The notes beneath the pieces were generated by a model. That model did not search any database. It saw nothing but the letters and a program-made list of their open reading frames with translations, and was not told where the DNA came from. Shown here piece by piece: positions 16,104 to 26,102 of a stretch of 64,000 nucleotides of DNA. How positions within the stretch are numbered: the first letter of the stretch is position 1; each line of letters opens with the position of its first letter. The stretch is from JBEISR01 sp044371425 (GTDB lineage Bacteria > Planctomycetota > Planctomycetia > Pirellulales > Pirellulaceae): contig JBILTR010000024.1 in assembly GCA_044371425.1 (NCBI GenBank), positions 1 to 64,000 of the forward strand. Reading direction: 5' to 3'. The translations under genes and the position numbers were made by a program.

Positions 16104-17177
16104 GTGGACGCAAAGATCATGCTGTTGCCGGGGGACGGCATTGGCCCGGAGGTGGTGGGGGAAGCCGAGCGGGTGTTGGAGCGGGTGGCGAAGAAGTTTT
16201 CGCATACCTTTCACTTCACCTCGGGGTTGATCGGCGGTTGCGCGATGGATGCTACCGGCGACCCGTTGCCTCAGGCGACCATCGACGCGTGTCGCGCCAG
16301 CGATGCCATGCTGCTGGGAGCGGTGGGTGGTCCCAAGTGGGATGATCCGAATGCCAAGACGCGGCCCGAAGCGGGGCTACTGAAGCTGAGGAAGGAGTTT
16401 CAGCTGTATGCCAATTTGCGACCGATCGTGACCTTTCCCGAGCTGATCGATGCATCGCCGCTGAAGCGGCATGTGGTGGAAGGGACGGACATTCTTTTTT
16501 TCCGGGAGTTGACTGGAGGGATTTACTTTGGTCCGGCGGGTCTAGAAAAGCTGCCGGAGGGAGGGGAGCGGGCGCATAGCACGGCGGTCTACACGACCGG
16601 AGAGATTGAGCGGATTGTGCGTATGGCAGCGCAAGCGGCGCGACTGCGACGCGGGAAGCTGACGATGGTCGACAAGGCCAACGTGCTGGAGGTCAGTCGG
16701 TTGTGGCGGCGCGTGTCGCAGCGCATTGTCAGCGAAGAGTTTTCCGATCTGGCCTACGACGTCGTGCTGGTCGATTCGATGGCGATGCATCTGATCAGTC
16801 GTCCGACGACTTTTGACGTGGTGGTGACCAGCAATCTCTTCGGCGACATTCTGACCGATGAGGCATCGATGCTGCCCGGTTCGCTGGGGATGCTTCCCAG
16901 TGCATCGCTTGGGGATCGCGGTCCGGGGTTGTTTGAGCCGATTCATGGATCGGCGCCGGATATCGCCGGCAAGGGGATCGCCAATCCGCTGGCGACGATC
17001 CTCGCCGCAGCGATGCTGCTACGGCATGGGCTGAGGTTGGAGAAGGAGGCTGGGGCGGTGGAGTCGGCGGTGAGGAAGGTGCTGGCCGATGGGCATCGCA
17101 CGGCCGATCTGGTCGGTGCGGGCCAGCCGAGTCTTTCGACGCGAGCGATGGCGGACCAGGTGCTGGAGGCGATGTGA
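16104..17177 (+). CDS. leuB: 3-isopropylmalate dehydrogenase
   Basis: The 357-aa enzyme oxidises and decarboxylates 3-isopropylmalate in leucine synthesis. Family features include LLPGDGIGPEV at the start, LGAVGGPKWD, RPEAGLLKLRKEFQLYANLRPI (substrate arginines), VDKANVLEVSRLWR, DSMAMHLISRPTTFDVVVTSNLFGDILTDEAS (metal aspartates) and FEPIHGSAPDIAGKGIANPLA. I chose GTG at 16104, with GAGG 5 bases before; another GTG at 16068 would add 12 residues that lack family similarity. The FhcB-like gene begins in its stop codon. Confidence 0.95.
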   Translation: MDAKIMLLPGDGIGPEVVGEAERVLERVAKKFSHTFHFTSGLIGGCAMDATGDPLPQATIDACRASDAMLLGAVGGPKWDDPNAKTRPEAGLLKLRKEFQLYANLRPIVTFPELIDASPLKRHVVEGTDILFFRELTGGIYFGPAGLEKLPEGGERAHSTAVYTTGEIERIVRMAAQAARLRRGKLTMVDKANVLEVSRLWRRVSQRIVSEEFSDLAYDVVLVDSMAMHLISRPTTFDVVVTSNLFGDILTDEASMLPGSLGMLPSASLGDRGPGLFEPIHGSAPDIAGKGIANPLATILAAAMLLRHGLRLEKEAGAVESAVRKVLADGHRTADLVGAGQPSLSTRAMADQVLEAM

Positions 17178-18526
17178 GTCGACGGAAAGCGGGTCGCAAA
17201 GAGGTCGGCGTGCCAGAGACTCCATCCGCGATCTCGATGGCAGGCACTCCCACGACGGATCCCTTGCCGGGCAGTCGGGATCGGTTTCAGCATTCCTGTC
17301 CGCTCTGCAGTCTGCATTGCCAGCGGAGCGACTGGATCGCCAGCTGTCCGATCGCAGGACGGTTCGATCCCGCGAGCGAAGGGGATGCCTTTTCCAAGAG
17401 TTTGGCGACCGAGGGAGTTCGGGCGTGGGTGTCCGGGGTGGAGAGACCGCTGGAAGAGGCGATTCGACTTTGGCAGCGATGGTGGGAGGGGAGTCGATCG
17501 CGAGCGATTGGTGGTGTGCCTGCCGATGTGCAAGCGACTCGGGCGCTGGTGCGGTTGGCCGAGCGGAGTGATGCGATCTGGGATCTGTGGGCCAGTGAGG
17601 CGACTTGGTCGGCGATCGAAGGATTGCAGAGGGATGGCGCGACGCTGACGACGTTCACCGAGGTGCGTCGTTACTGCCAGCAAATTTGGATTGTGGGGGA
17701 TGATCGGTTGCTGGATCGTTACCCGATGTTGCCCGAGCATCTGAGGCCGGAGGGGGAAGCGGCATCGTCGACCGATCGCCGGCAGGGGGTTCCCGAGACG
17801 CGGCTATTGGGTTGCTGGAGTCGTCGGGCGAAGGAGCGATTTGAGGGGGCGGGGCATCAGGTGGTGCTGTGGGAGAGTGAGCTGGAGCGGTTGCCACATG
17901 GACTGCTAGCGCTGCGCCAGGACCGGTTGGCTCAGCCGACGCTGAAGGCTCGTGCGACCCACGGCGCGGTGGTGGTCGATCCAGATCTGTTGGATGTGTC
18001 GATGGTGGGGGTGTGGTTGGAGCAATGGCGTCAGTGGTGCAGTCTGTCCCCTGAGACCGATCGTTGGTCGATGGTGCTGTTGCGTGGTGTCGGTGCGGGG
18101 GATCGCGAGGTTTCCGTTTGGACGACTGGGTATCCCGGGCGCGTGAGGTTTGAGGAAGGGGGGATCGACTACGATCCTCAGCGGTGGTCGATGGAGCGAT
18201 GGATCGATCCAGCGCGAGTGGAGTCGCTGTTGTGGGTGGAGGGATCGCAGGCAGGGTTGGGTACCGATGCGTCCCATCCGATCGACCGATTTCCGGCGGA
18301 TCGACTGGCGGTTGCGGTTGCCAATCCGACTGACGCGATGAGGGCGGGGGCAAGATTTTGTTTTCAGGTGGTGCCCAGTGGCTGGCGCGGTAGGGTTTGG
18401 CGGATGCGAGCCGATGGGGCGTCGATCGATGCGGTGGGACCTTGGTTGCCCTTGGCGACGGAGGGATGGGTGGATGACGGGTCGCTTGCATCTCTTGCCG
18501 AGCGGCTTGTGCGGGGTTGTCGGTAG
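17174..18526 (+). CDS. FhcB/FwdB-like subunit (formylmethanofuran dehydrogenase B-related)
   Basis: The 450-aa protein starts at a GTG that overlaps the leuB stop, with a strong GGAGG 4 bases before it. It has an N-terminal CPLCSLHC cysteine cluster (about 42-49), then EEAIRLWQRWW, a LAERSDAIWDLW block, QIWIVGDDRLLDRYPML, and GYPGRVRFEEGGIDYDPQRW. In order and spacing these correspond to subunit B of the formyltransferase/hydrolase complex that planctomycetes carry for tetrahydromethanopterin-linked C1 transfer. Similarity is weak, and no molybdopterin-ligand motif is visible, as expected for the hydrolase form. The rest of the fhc operon is not in the window. Confidence 0.55.
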   Translation: MSRRKAGRKEVGVPETPSAISMAGTPTTDPLPGSRDRFQHSCPLCSLHCQRSDWIASCPIAGRFDPASEGDAFSKSLATEGVRAWVSGVERPLEEAIRLWQRWWEGSRSRAIGGVPADVQATRALVRLAERSDAIWDLWASEATWSAIEGLQRDGATLTTFTEVRRYCQQIWIVGDDRLLDRYPMLPEHLRPEGEAASSTDRRQGVPETRLLGCWSRRAKERFEGAGHQVVLWESELERLPHGLLALRQDRLAQPTLKARATHGAVVVDPDLLDVSMVGVWLEQWRQWCSLSPETDRWSMVLLRGVGAGDREVSVWTTGYPGRVRFEEGGIDYDPQRWSMERWIDPARVESLLWVEGSQAGLGTDASHPIDRFPADRLAVAVANPTDAMRAGARFCFQVVPSGWRGRVWRMRADGASIDAVGPWLPLATEGWVDDGSLASLAERLVRGCR

Positions 18527-18563
18527 TTGGAGAGTCTCTTCATTCTCGTTGCGCCGACGTCCG

Positions 18564-18782
18564 ATAGCCAACGCAGCCACGCGGTGGATTTCTTCGGTTG
18601 ATTTCACTTCTGGATCGTCTAGGCCAACGTCAGGTAGCCACCGCGGCCACGCGGTGGATTTCTTGGGTTGGGGTCACTTCTGGATCGTCCAGGCCAACGT
18701 CAGGTAGCCACCGCGGCCACGCGGTGGATTTCTTGGGTTGGGGTCACTTCTGGATCGTCCACCATCTGGCGATGGAGAGAGC
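18564..18782 (+). repeat. tandem 70-bp array of GTAGCC elements
   Basis: Units start at 18564, 18634 and 18704. Each carries the CGCG-arm GCCA hairpin, a TTCTT-GGTTG spacer and ACTTCTGGATCGTC before the next GTAGCC. The last unit ends with the ATC-arm hairpin (CCACCATCTGGCGATGG), so the array reads as one full 79-bp-type element whose first 70 bp have been tandemly amplified. Confidence 0.85.
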
Positions 18783-18812
18783 ATGAAGATCGATACCTTT
18801 GGATCGGACTGT

Positions 18813-19367
18813 TTATTTCTTTTTCGGCCAGAGGATGGCGGCCAGCGCGATGCCGCCCAGGCCCGCTGCGATCAGCCCGTACTTGGTCATCTGTTCGACG
18901 TAGTACTTGGCGTTTAGCTGGGCTTCCATGAAGGGGGGAAGTCTCCGGTTGCCGAGAGCTGAGTCTTGGAGGTTGCGGTAGAAATTCCAGGTGTCTCCCA
19001 CAGGCATGCTATCGATCATCTCCTCACCAGCCTTGATCTCATCGGCCACCGTGAAGCGCAGATCGAGTTGTCTGTACCAATAGCCGTAGTAGGAGACGTT
19101 GTAGAGGCAAAAAGCGAGCAAACCGAGGGCGAGGGCCGCGATGACGCCTTGCACCGGGTTCCAGGCTTGAGGGGACCGGTCGGAGAGGCGGCGGTTGGAG
19201 CGTGGGGAGTTGGAGGTGGAATCGGCGGCCTGGAGTTGGGCGAAGCCTCGAAGTGTGGGGACGGCAACGGTTTTTCCACACGAGCACTCGATCGACTGTC
19301 CGGCTTGGCTTTTACTGACCAGGAGGGACTGACCGCATGGGCAGGGAAGAAGGTATTCGGAGCTCAT
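18813..19367 (-). CDS. zinc-ribbon membrane protein of unknown function
   Basis: The 184-aa protein starts with CPCGQSLLVSKSQAGQSIECSCGKTVAVP, a four-cysteine zinc ribbon of a type frequent in planctomycetes. A low-complexity linker follows, then a transmembrane helix (about 76-95), an outer or periplasmic loop, and a second helix near the end (about 163-180) before PKKK. The cytoplasmic ribbon probably tethers a partner to the membrane; function is unknown. Confidence 0.75.
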   Translation of the reverse strand: MSSEYLLPCPCGQSLLVSKSQAGQSIECSCGKTVAVPTLRGFAQLQAADSTSNSPRSNRRLSDRSPQAWNPVQGVIAALALGLLAFCLYNVSYYGYWYRQLDLRFTVADEIKAGEEMIDSMPVGDTWNFYRNLQDSALGNRRLPPFMEAQLNAKYYVEQMTKYGLIAAGLGGIALAAILWPKKK

Positions 19368-20819
19368 GGAATCCCTCGCAGTGTGGCGCTCGAAGCCGAG
19401 CCAGCCGATTCGGTAAAACTGGCGATTCTAGAGGACAAACTCTGGACCATGTCATTTCCAAGGGTAAAATTTGGCGTGACAAATTCCCGTTGGCTCCTTG
19501 TGGTTACGAACGGTTGGCCGATGCGGTTGGCCCAGAAGGGTGTTGGATCGGAAGTCGGTCTGGTAGCCCGAGAGGAAAGCGGACGAGGTCTTCCGAGTGG
19601 ATCACGCGGGGGAGCCGAGGTTTGTCCATGGTCATTTTTTGGAAGGTGGGTGGTTGGTAGCTGGAGGTTGCTGCCACTTGCTGGTTCGAGCAGACGGGTA
19701 GATCGAGCGACCTGAAATCCAGGCGAGGCACCAGTGGGTGCGATGGGTTGGACATAACCCTTTCTGTAGGCGCTCGAGACGGTTTGCTGAGCTGGCGACG
19801 CTTCGAATCGACGATGGGATCGCGCCGGGAAGCACGATCTTGGAGGTTCGGTCCGGGGGGCTATGAGATACCAGAAATCGACACCGGAGGCTCAACAGAG
19901 GCCTCGTCAACGGCGGTCGGTGGAATATGGGATCTCCGGGAGATGACCGAATGCCGGCGAGTCCTTGTGATGAGGGCTGGTCGAGGTGGGTTTGGGGGAT
20001 TTCTCCGAAGGGGGAATTTTTTCAGGCCACTGATTGGGGTGCGTCTTGCCATGGGATGTTGGCAAGGGGGCCGAAGGAGCCTGGTGGTCGGAAGCCTGAC
20101 GGCATTGAGTGTTCCGGGGATGGTTGCTTTGAGCAGCGGATTCTGGGGGCGAGATGCTTGGGTGGAGGTTGTGGGTCTGCAGGCGATGGATGTGTCGGAT
20201 CTTGATGGTGGGATGCCGAGGATACCCATGGTTGTTGGGCTGGCGGCATTGCAATCGGAGAGACTGGTAGGCTTTGCCTAGATTTCGGACTGTTTCCTCA
20301 AATTTTGAAGACGGCACCGAGACTCTTGAGTCGTGGTGTGGCTTTCGGGGCGAAAAATCCAAATGGCGATGGAATTTTGAATTACGATAGGTCGGGATCC
20401 GGCTGGTTGGTTGGGGAGAACCTCAAGGCGACCGGGCTGAATGGACGAATTTTGCAAGCCAACTGGAGTTTCTAGCTCAGGGGAATGGTTCCGGAGAGAG
20501 ACACGCAGTGAAGGTGGGTAGCAGATTCCAGCGAGTTGGCTTGGTTTGAGCCATTGGCTCAGTGAGTTTGTCGCTGGTCTGTTTGTTGCCGGGAGTTTGC
20601 GGACCGTGGCGGGTGCGACGTTCTGGAGGGGGCAGGCCTCTTGCAGGATGGTGCAAAAAGGGATGATTTGAAGCAGCAGGAACGAGTCGGTGGTTTTCCA
20701 GTGCTAAGATTGGAAACGCCTGGGGCCTGTCGGGAGCGGCAACAATCGCTCTGGCGATGGGTTGGCAGGTCCAAGCCCGGATCGCTCCTGATTTTGACAA
20801 CTAGCATGCTGGGAGGAGG
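19368..20819. other. 1.45-kb stretch without a supported gene, upstream of the sigma factor
   Basis: Frames on both strands are short, rich in G/R/W on one strand and P/S/H on the other, which is how non-coding GC-rich DNA translates. I looked for RNase P RNA, tmRNA and SRP RNA consensus stretches by eye and did not find them. The last 40 bp hold the sigma factor ribosome-binding site. A long leader, decayed gene or unrecognised RNA is possible. Confidence 0.45.
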
Positions 20820-20825
20820 TTGGCC

Positions 20826-22394
<1,569 letters not shown>

Positions 22395-22436
22395 ACCTAG
22401 CAAATCTGGTCTCCATCGACACAGATCGTCATGACC

Positions 22437-22470
22437 AAAGGCTTCCTGGTTCTCCAGGAAGCCTTTTTTT
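22437..22470 (+). terminator. rho-independent terminator of the sigma factor gene
   Basis: AAAGGCTTCCTGG pairs perfectly with CCAGGAAGCCTTT around a TTCT loop and runs into seven Ts. It begins 43 bp after the sigma factor stop. Confidence 0.95.
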
Positions 22471-22524
22471 ATTGCGATTTCGGCAAGCGTTGGTCGTTCC
22501 TCTCCTGCCCCTGCCTTACCGCCC

Positions 22525-22670
22525 GTAGCCACCCTCGCCAGAGGGTGGACGATTCAGACGCGAGGCCCGCCGAAACAATCGACCGCATCCTAGTAGGCAC
22601 CGTCGCCAGAGGGTGGATCATCGACGCTATGCTTCAAATAGGACATCCAGCGCCTGGTGGCGGTGGTTAG
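22525..22670. repeat. decayed GTAGCC element(s)
   Basis: GTAGCCACCCTCGCCAGAGGGTGG (hairpin with GCCA loop and compensatory changes in both arms) and a second GTAGGCACCGTCGCCAGAGGGTGG follow each other, then GGTGGCGGTGGTTAG. The arm sequences differ from other copies but still pair, which suggests the hairpin itself is kept. Confidence 0.65.
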
Positions 22671-22700
22671 AGGCCGAAGGGGGAAAGGAAAGGGGACAGG

Positions 22701-24095
22701 ATGAGTGGTAGGCTGCATCCACTGGAGGAAGGATGGAAGATTCACCAGCAGGGGAGGGTGGTGGAGGCAGAGCAGATCTACCGTGGGGTGCTGGATGCGA
22801 ATCCACGCGATCCTGCGGCGTGGTGTTACCTAGGGATCGCCCTGCATGATCGGAAGCAATACCACGCTGCGGTCGAGGCGTATCGGAAGGCGATTCAGCT
22901 GAAGCCTGAATTCCCGATTGCCTGGAACAATCTCGGGAATAGCCTTCGGTATCTGATGGAAGTCGATCAGGCGGATCAGGCTTTCTTGAGGGCGATTGCT
23001 TTGCAGCCCGGGTACGCCAACGCGTATCGAAATCGTGGCACGCTGCATATCTGGAACGGCAACCTCGAGTTAGCGAGGGAGAGTTTTCAGGAGGCGTTGC
23101 GATGCAAGCCGGAGGATCCTGAGCTGCATCGCAACCAGGGAATCCTTCATTTGCTGAAGGGGGAGTATGCGCAGGGATGGGAGGAGTACGCGTGGCGCTG
23201 GCAATGCAGCGATATGCGTCGCCCGGCCTACCAGCAGCCCTTGTGGAAGGGAGCCAATCTGGAGGGCAAGACGTTGCTGCTTTACGCCGAGCAGGGGTTG
23301 GGGGACTGCATTCATTTCCTGCGTTACGCCGATGTGGCGCGCCAGCAGGGAGCTAAGGTACTGGTTCATGGCCCCGCGCGGCTGACACCCCTGCTTTCGA
23401 ACTATCCGGGTGCCGATCAGTGGATACCGCAGTCGACGGAGGTGGAGTTGCCATTTGACCTGCAGGGATCGCTGATCGATGCCGCGCACTGGACTGGATG
23501 TCGATTGGGGGCGATTCCGTCGGCCGAGCGAACAATCGTGGCACCGCTTGGCGCGGCGAGGTATTGGAAGGAGTGGTTTGAGCACCGGTTTCCTCAAGGG
23601 TTTCGCGTGGGGTTGATGTGGCAGGGGAGTCGCGAGAATCAGGCCGATCCATTTCGGTCGTTTCCACTAAAGGAGCTGCTGCCACTAGCCTCGGTGAAAA
23701 ACGTTCATTGGTTCAGCCTGCAGATGGGGGATGGGGTGGAGCAGCTAGTGGATTGGCAGGCCGCTACTCCGCTGCATCCGTTGCCAGCCGATGCGGACAA
23801 AGCCCGAGGAGCGTTTGTCGACACGGCGGGGATCCTGGAGCAGCTGGACTTGATGGTGACATGCGATTCTTCGCTGGGGCATTTGGCCGCATCGATGGGA
23901 ATTCCCACCTGGATCCTGCTTGGCTATGTGCCCGATTGGAGATGGATGCTGGGTCGCGACGATAGTCCGTGGTACCCGACGGTGAGGCTGTTTCGCCAGG
24001 AGCGATTGGGGCACTGGGCCAGCGCAGTACGGAACCTAAAAGGGGCATTGGAGGCGAAAGTCCAGCGGGGAGTGAGTAAAGCTGGAGGCGACTGA
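22701..24095 (+). CDS. TPR protein with GT9-like glycosyltransferase C-terminus
   Basis: The first about 160 of 464 residues form four to five tetratricopeptide repeats (AWCYLGIALHDRKQYHAAVEAYRKAIQLKPE and successors). The C-terminal half resembles the family 9 glycosyltransferase fold as found in TPR fusions: LLLYAEQGLGDCIHFLRYA, RVGLMWQGSRENQADPFRSFPL and the nucleotide-side DLMVTCDSSLGHLAASMGIPTWILLGYVPDWRW. This suggests transfer of a sugar to a protein or glycan in the cytosol. Donor and acceptor are unknown. Confidence 0.82.
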   Translation: MSGRLHPLEEGWKIHQQGRVVEAEQIYRGVLDANPRDPAAWCYLGIALHDRKQYHAAVEAYRKAIQLKPEFPIAWNNLGNSLRYLMEVDQADQAFLRAIALQPGYANAYRNRGTLHIWNGNLELARESFQEALRCKPEDPELHRNQGILHLLKGEYAQGWEEYAWRWQCSDMRRPAYQQPLWKGANLEGKTLLLYAEQGLGDCIHFLRYADVARQQGAKVLVHGPARLTPLLSNYPGADQWIPQSTEVELPFDLQGSLIDAAHWTGCRLGAIPSAERTIVAPLGAARYWKEWFEHRFPQGFRVGLMWQGSRENQADPFRSFPLKELLPLASVKNVHWFSLQMGDGVEQLVDWQAATPLHPLPADADKARGAFVDTAGILEQLDLMVTCDSSLGHLAASMGIPTWILLGYVPDWRWMLGRDDSPWYPTVRLFRQERLGHWASAVRNLKGALEAKVQRGVSKAGGD

Positions 24096-24152
24096 TATTC
24101 CAACGAAGGTTAGAATGTTCTGCTGCGTCTTTTCGCGTAGCCATCCGTGTCA

Positions 24153-24191
24153 GGTAGCCACCGCGGCCACGCGGCGGATCTCTAACGTCAG
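24153..24191 (+). repeat. partial GTAGCC element
   Basis: GTAGCCACCGCGGCCACGCGGCGG followed by ATCTCTAACGTCAG: the first hairpin only, abutting the full copy at 24192, an arrangement like the tandem array at 18564. Confidence 0.75.
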
Positions 24192-24270
24192 GTAGCCACC
24201 GCGGCCACGCGGTGGATTTCTTCGATGGACGATGTTTCCGCATCATCCATCATCTGGCGATGGTGGCTAC
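24192..24270 (+). repeat. 79-bp GTAGCC element, full copy
   Basis: It begins GTAGCCACC, carries hairpin 1 (CCACCGCG-GCCA-CGCGGTGG), a spacer ATTTCTTCGATGGACGATG, hairpin 2 (CATCATC-TGGC-GATGGTGG) and ends GGTGGCTAC, so the ends are inverted repeats. The next full copy, 24349-24427, differs at only a few positions. Confidence 0.9.
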
Positions 24271-24348
24271 AGGGATCGATGGTGGCTACGGGGATGCGGT
24301 GTAGATCTTTGCTAGAGTCCATTTCTGCATCGTCTAGGCCAACGTCAG

Positions 24349-24427
24349 GTAGCCACCGCGGCCACGCGGTGGATTTCTTCGATGGACGATGCTTCCGCAT
24401 CATCCACCATCTGGCGATGGCGGCTAC
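24349..24427 (+). repeat. 79-bp GTAGCC element, full copy
   Basis: Same length and structure as 24192-24270, with the spacer ATTTCTTCGATGGACGATG identical and the end changed to GGCGGCTAC. It lies just past the mnmE stop codon. Confidence 0.9.
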
Positions 24428-24446
24428 AGGGAGAAAAGAGCTAGAG

Positions 24447-25862
24447 CTACTTGCCGATGCAGAAGCGGGAGAAGAGGGCATCGAGGATGTCATCGGTGCA
24501 GACTTCTCCGGCGATCTGACCGAGGTCATCCAGTGCATGGCGTAGGTGACCGGCGGTCCATTCGTCGCCGAGGCGATCACGATTCGACTGCCGCGCCATT
24601 TCGACCGATTCGCTGGCACGCTGGAGCGCCTGTTGGCAGCGCGCGGCGGTGGCAGGGATCATTTCGGGAGTTTCCTCGCGTTGTTGGAGGATCCAGTGAG
24701 CGACGGCATCCAGAAGAGCCTGGATCCCTTGGCCGGTCTTGGCGCTGGTGACCCAGGTATCCGATCGATCGCCGATGGCCTTGGATGTTGGCGCCAGGTC
24801 GAAGCAGGTGGCGACGTGCCAGCAAGGGATGGAGTGGAGCGATTCGGGGAGTGCGGGTAGGGACTCTGGAGGGGAGTCTGCAGGGTGGCAGAGCAGGATC
24901 AGGTGAGCGTCGGTCAGTTGGGAGTTGGTTTGCAGTTGAGCGGCCGCGCGGGGGGATTGGTCGGCGGGTAGGGATTCGATGCCGGCGGTATCGACCCACG
25001 CCATCTCGATTCCCAGATGCTGGATGGTTGCCTCCAGGTAGTCGCGAGTCGTCCCTGCTTGGGGGCTGACCAAGGCGGAAGGTTGCTGAGCTAGCCGATT
25101 GGGGGAGCCATCTGGCTGGGGTTGGTGGATGGCGGTTTGCAGGAGAGCGTTGAAGAGGGAGCTTTTGCCGGCGTTGGGAAGACCGGCTAGGACGATCCTG
25201 GGGGTGCTGGTTAGGAGGAGTCGAGTGGTCCATTGCTTTTGGATCTGGTCGAGCTGCTGGGAGAGGCTTACCAGTCGCTCTTCGATCTGCTGATGGGAGA
25301 CGAAGGAGATATCTTCGTCGACGAAATCGAGTCCGGCCTCGATATCGGCCAGCAGTTCGATTGTTTGGATGCGTAGCGTGTGGATGGGAACCTGAATGCC
25401 ACCTGCTAGTTGTCGTAGTGCGCGATCGAGTTCCTTTTGGGATTGCGCGTGGATGACAGCCAGAACGGCTTCGCACTGAGCCAGATCGAGTCGACCGGCG
25501 AGGAAGGCGCGGAGGGTGAATTCTCCGGGAAGTGCTTGGCGGATTCCCAAATCGCCCAACTGCTTGAGGATCTCCTGGAGCAGTGGGGGGGAGCCGATGG
25601 TGTGGATCTCCAGTGTGGGTTGGCCAGTGTAGCTGAGCGAGTTGGGCCAGAGCCATAGATCGGCTGGGAGGGATCCTAGGGGGCTGGGCAGTTGCAGTGG
25701 ATAGGCGATTCGCGTGGCGGAGCGGGGGAGAGGAGCTGGCAGTTGCACCCAGGGCTGGATCTGTTCCAGAAGCGAGGGCCCGCTGATGCGGACAAGTCCC
25801 CTAGCGGCCCCTTGGGGGTTGCTTGCGATGGCAGCGATGGTGGCCTGAAGATCACTTGGCAC
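24447..25862 (-). CDS. mnmE: tRNA uridine-5-carboxymethylaminomethyl(34) synthesis GTPase MnmE
   Basis: The 471-aa protein modifies the wobble uridine of certain tRNAs together with MnmG. It has the folate-binding N-terminus (DTIAAIAS-like start, then GEFTLRAFLAGRLDLAQCEAV), a G domain with G1 GLPNAGKS (227-234), G2 AGTTRD (269-274), G3 DTAG (291-294), and the hallmark C-terminal FCIGK. The G4 position reads ATCFDL rather than NKxD, an unusual change for a GTPase; G5 SAKTG is intact. It may therefore bind guanine less specifically. Confidence 0.93.
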   Translation of the reverse strand: MPSDLQATIAAIASNPQGAARGLVRISGPSLLEQIQPWVQLPAPLPRSATRIAYPLQLPSPLGSLPADLWLWPNSLSYTGQPTLEIHTIGSPPLLQEILKQLGDLGIRQALPGEFTLRAFLAGRLDLAQCEAVLAVIHAQSQKELDRALRQLAGGIQVPIHTLRIQTIELLADIEAGLDFVDEDISFVSHQQIEERLVSLSQQLDQIQKQWTTRLLLTSTPRIVLAGLPNAGKSSLFNALLQTAIHQPQPDGSPNRLAQQPSALVSPQAGTTRDYLEATIQHLGIEMAWVDTAGIESLPADQSPRAAAQLQTNSQLTDAHLILLCHPADSPPESLPALPESLHSIPCWHVATCFDLAPTSKAIGDRSDTWVTSAKTGQGIQALLDAVAHWILQQREETPEMIPATAARCQQALQRASESVEMARQSNRDRLGDEWTAGHLRHALDDLGQIAGEVCTDDILDALFSRFCIGK

Positions 25863-26102
25863 GTTGGCGGCGACTCACGGTGGTTTTTCGCCTGGCAAGC
25901 TTCCCTACGTCGCTTGCGGCTGCCTCCCGTATCCAATCCGGGGCGGCTCGATTACCATTTTTCCCATCGGAAACGGTTGTTCGGAAGGGGTCTGGAGCGA
26001 TGGATTGGTTGGGATTGTGGTTCTGGCGTGGGTCGGACGTCCCTTGGATGGCTTGGATCAGTCCGTCGGGGCATGGGTGAGCGAGGGGAGAGTTCAGTTC
26101 TG

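Noticed and set aside
18564..18782. possible CRISPR array
   Set aside because: The 70-bp units are nearly identical throughout, so there are no unique spacers; it is a tandem repeat of a REP-like element.
19748..20281. 177-codon plus-strand frame in the gap before the sigma factor
   Set aside because: The composition (G, R, W, V) and lack of any secondary-structure pattern or ribosome-binding site fit non-coding DNA; both strands show comparable frames.
19368..20819. RNase P RNA, tmRNA or SRP RNA
   Set aside because: Reading both strands I did not find the conserved core stretches of these RNAs; a covariance-model scan would be decisive.
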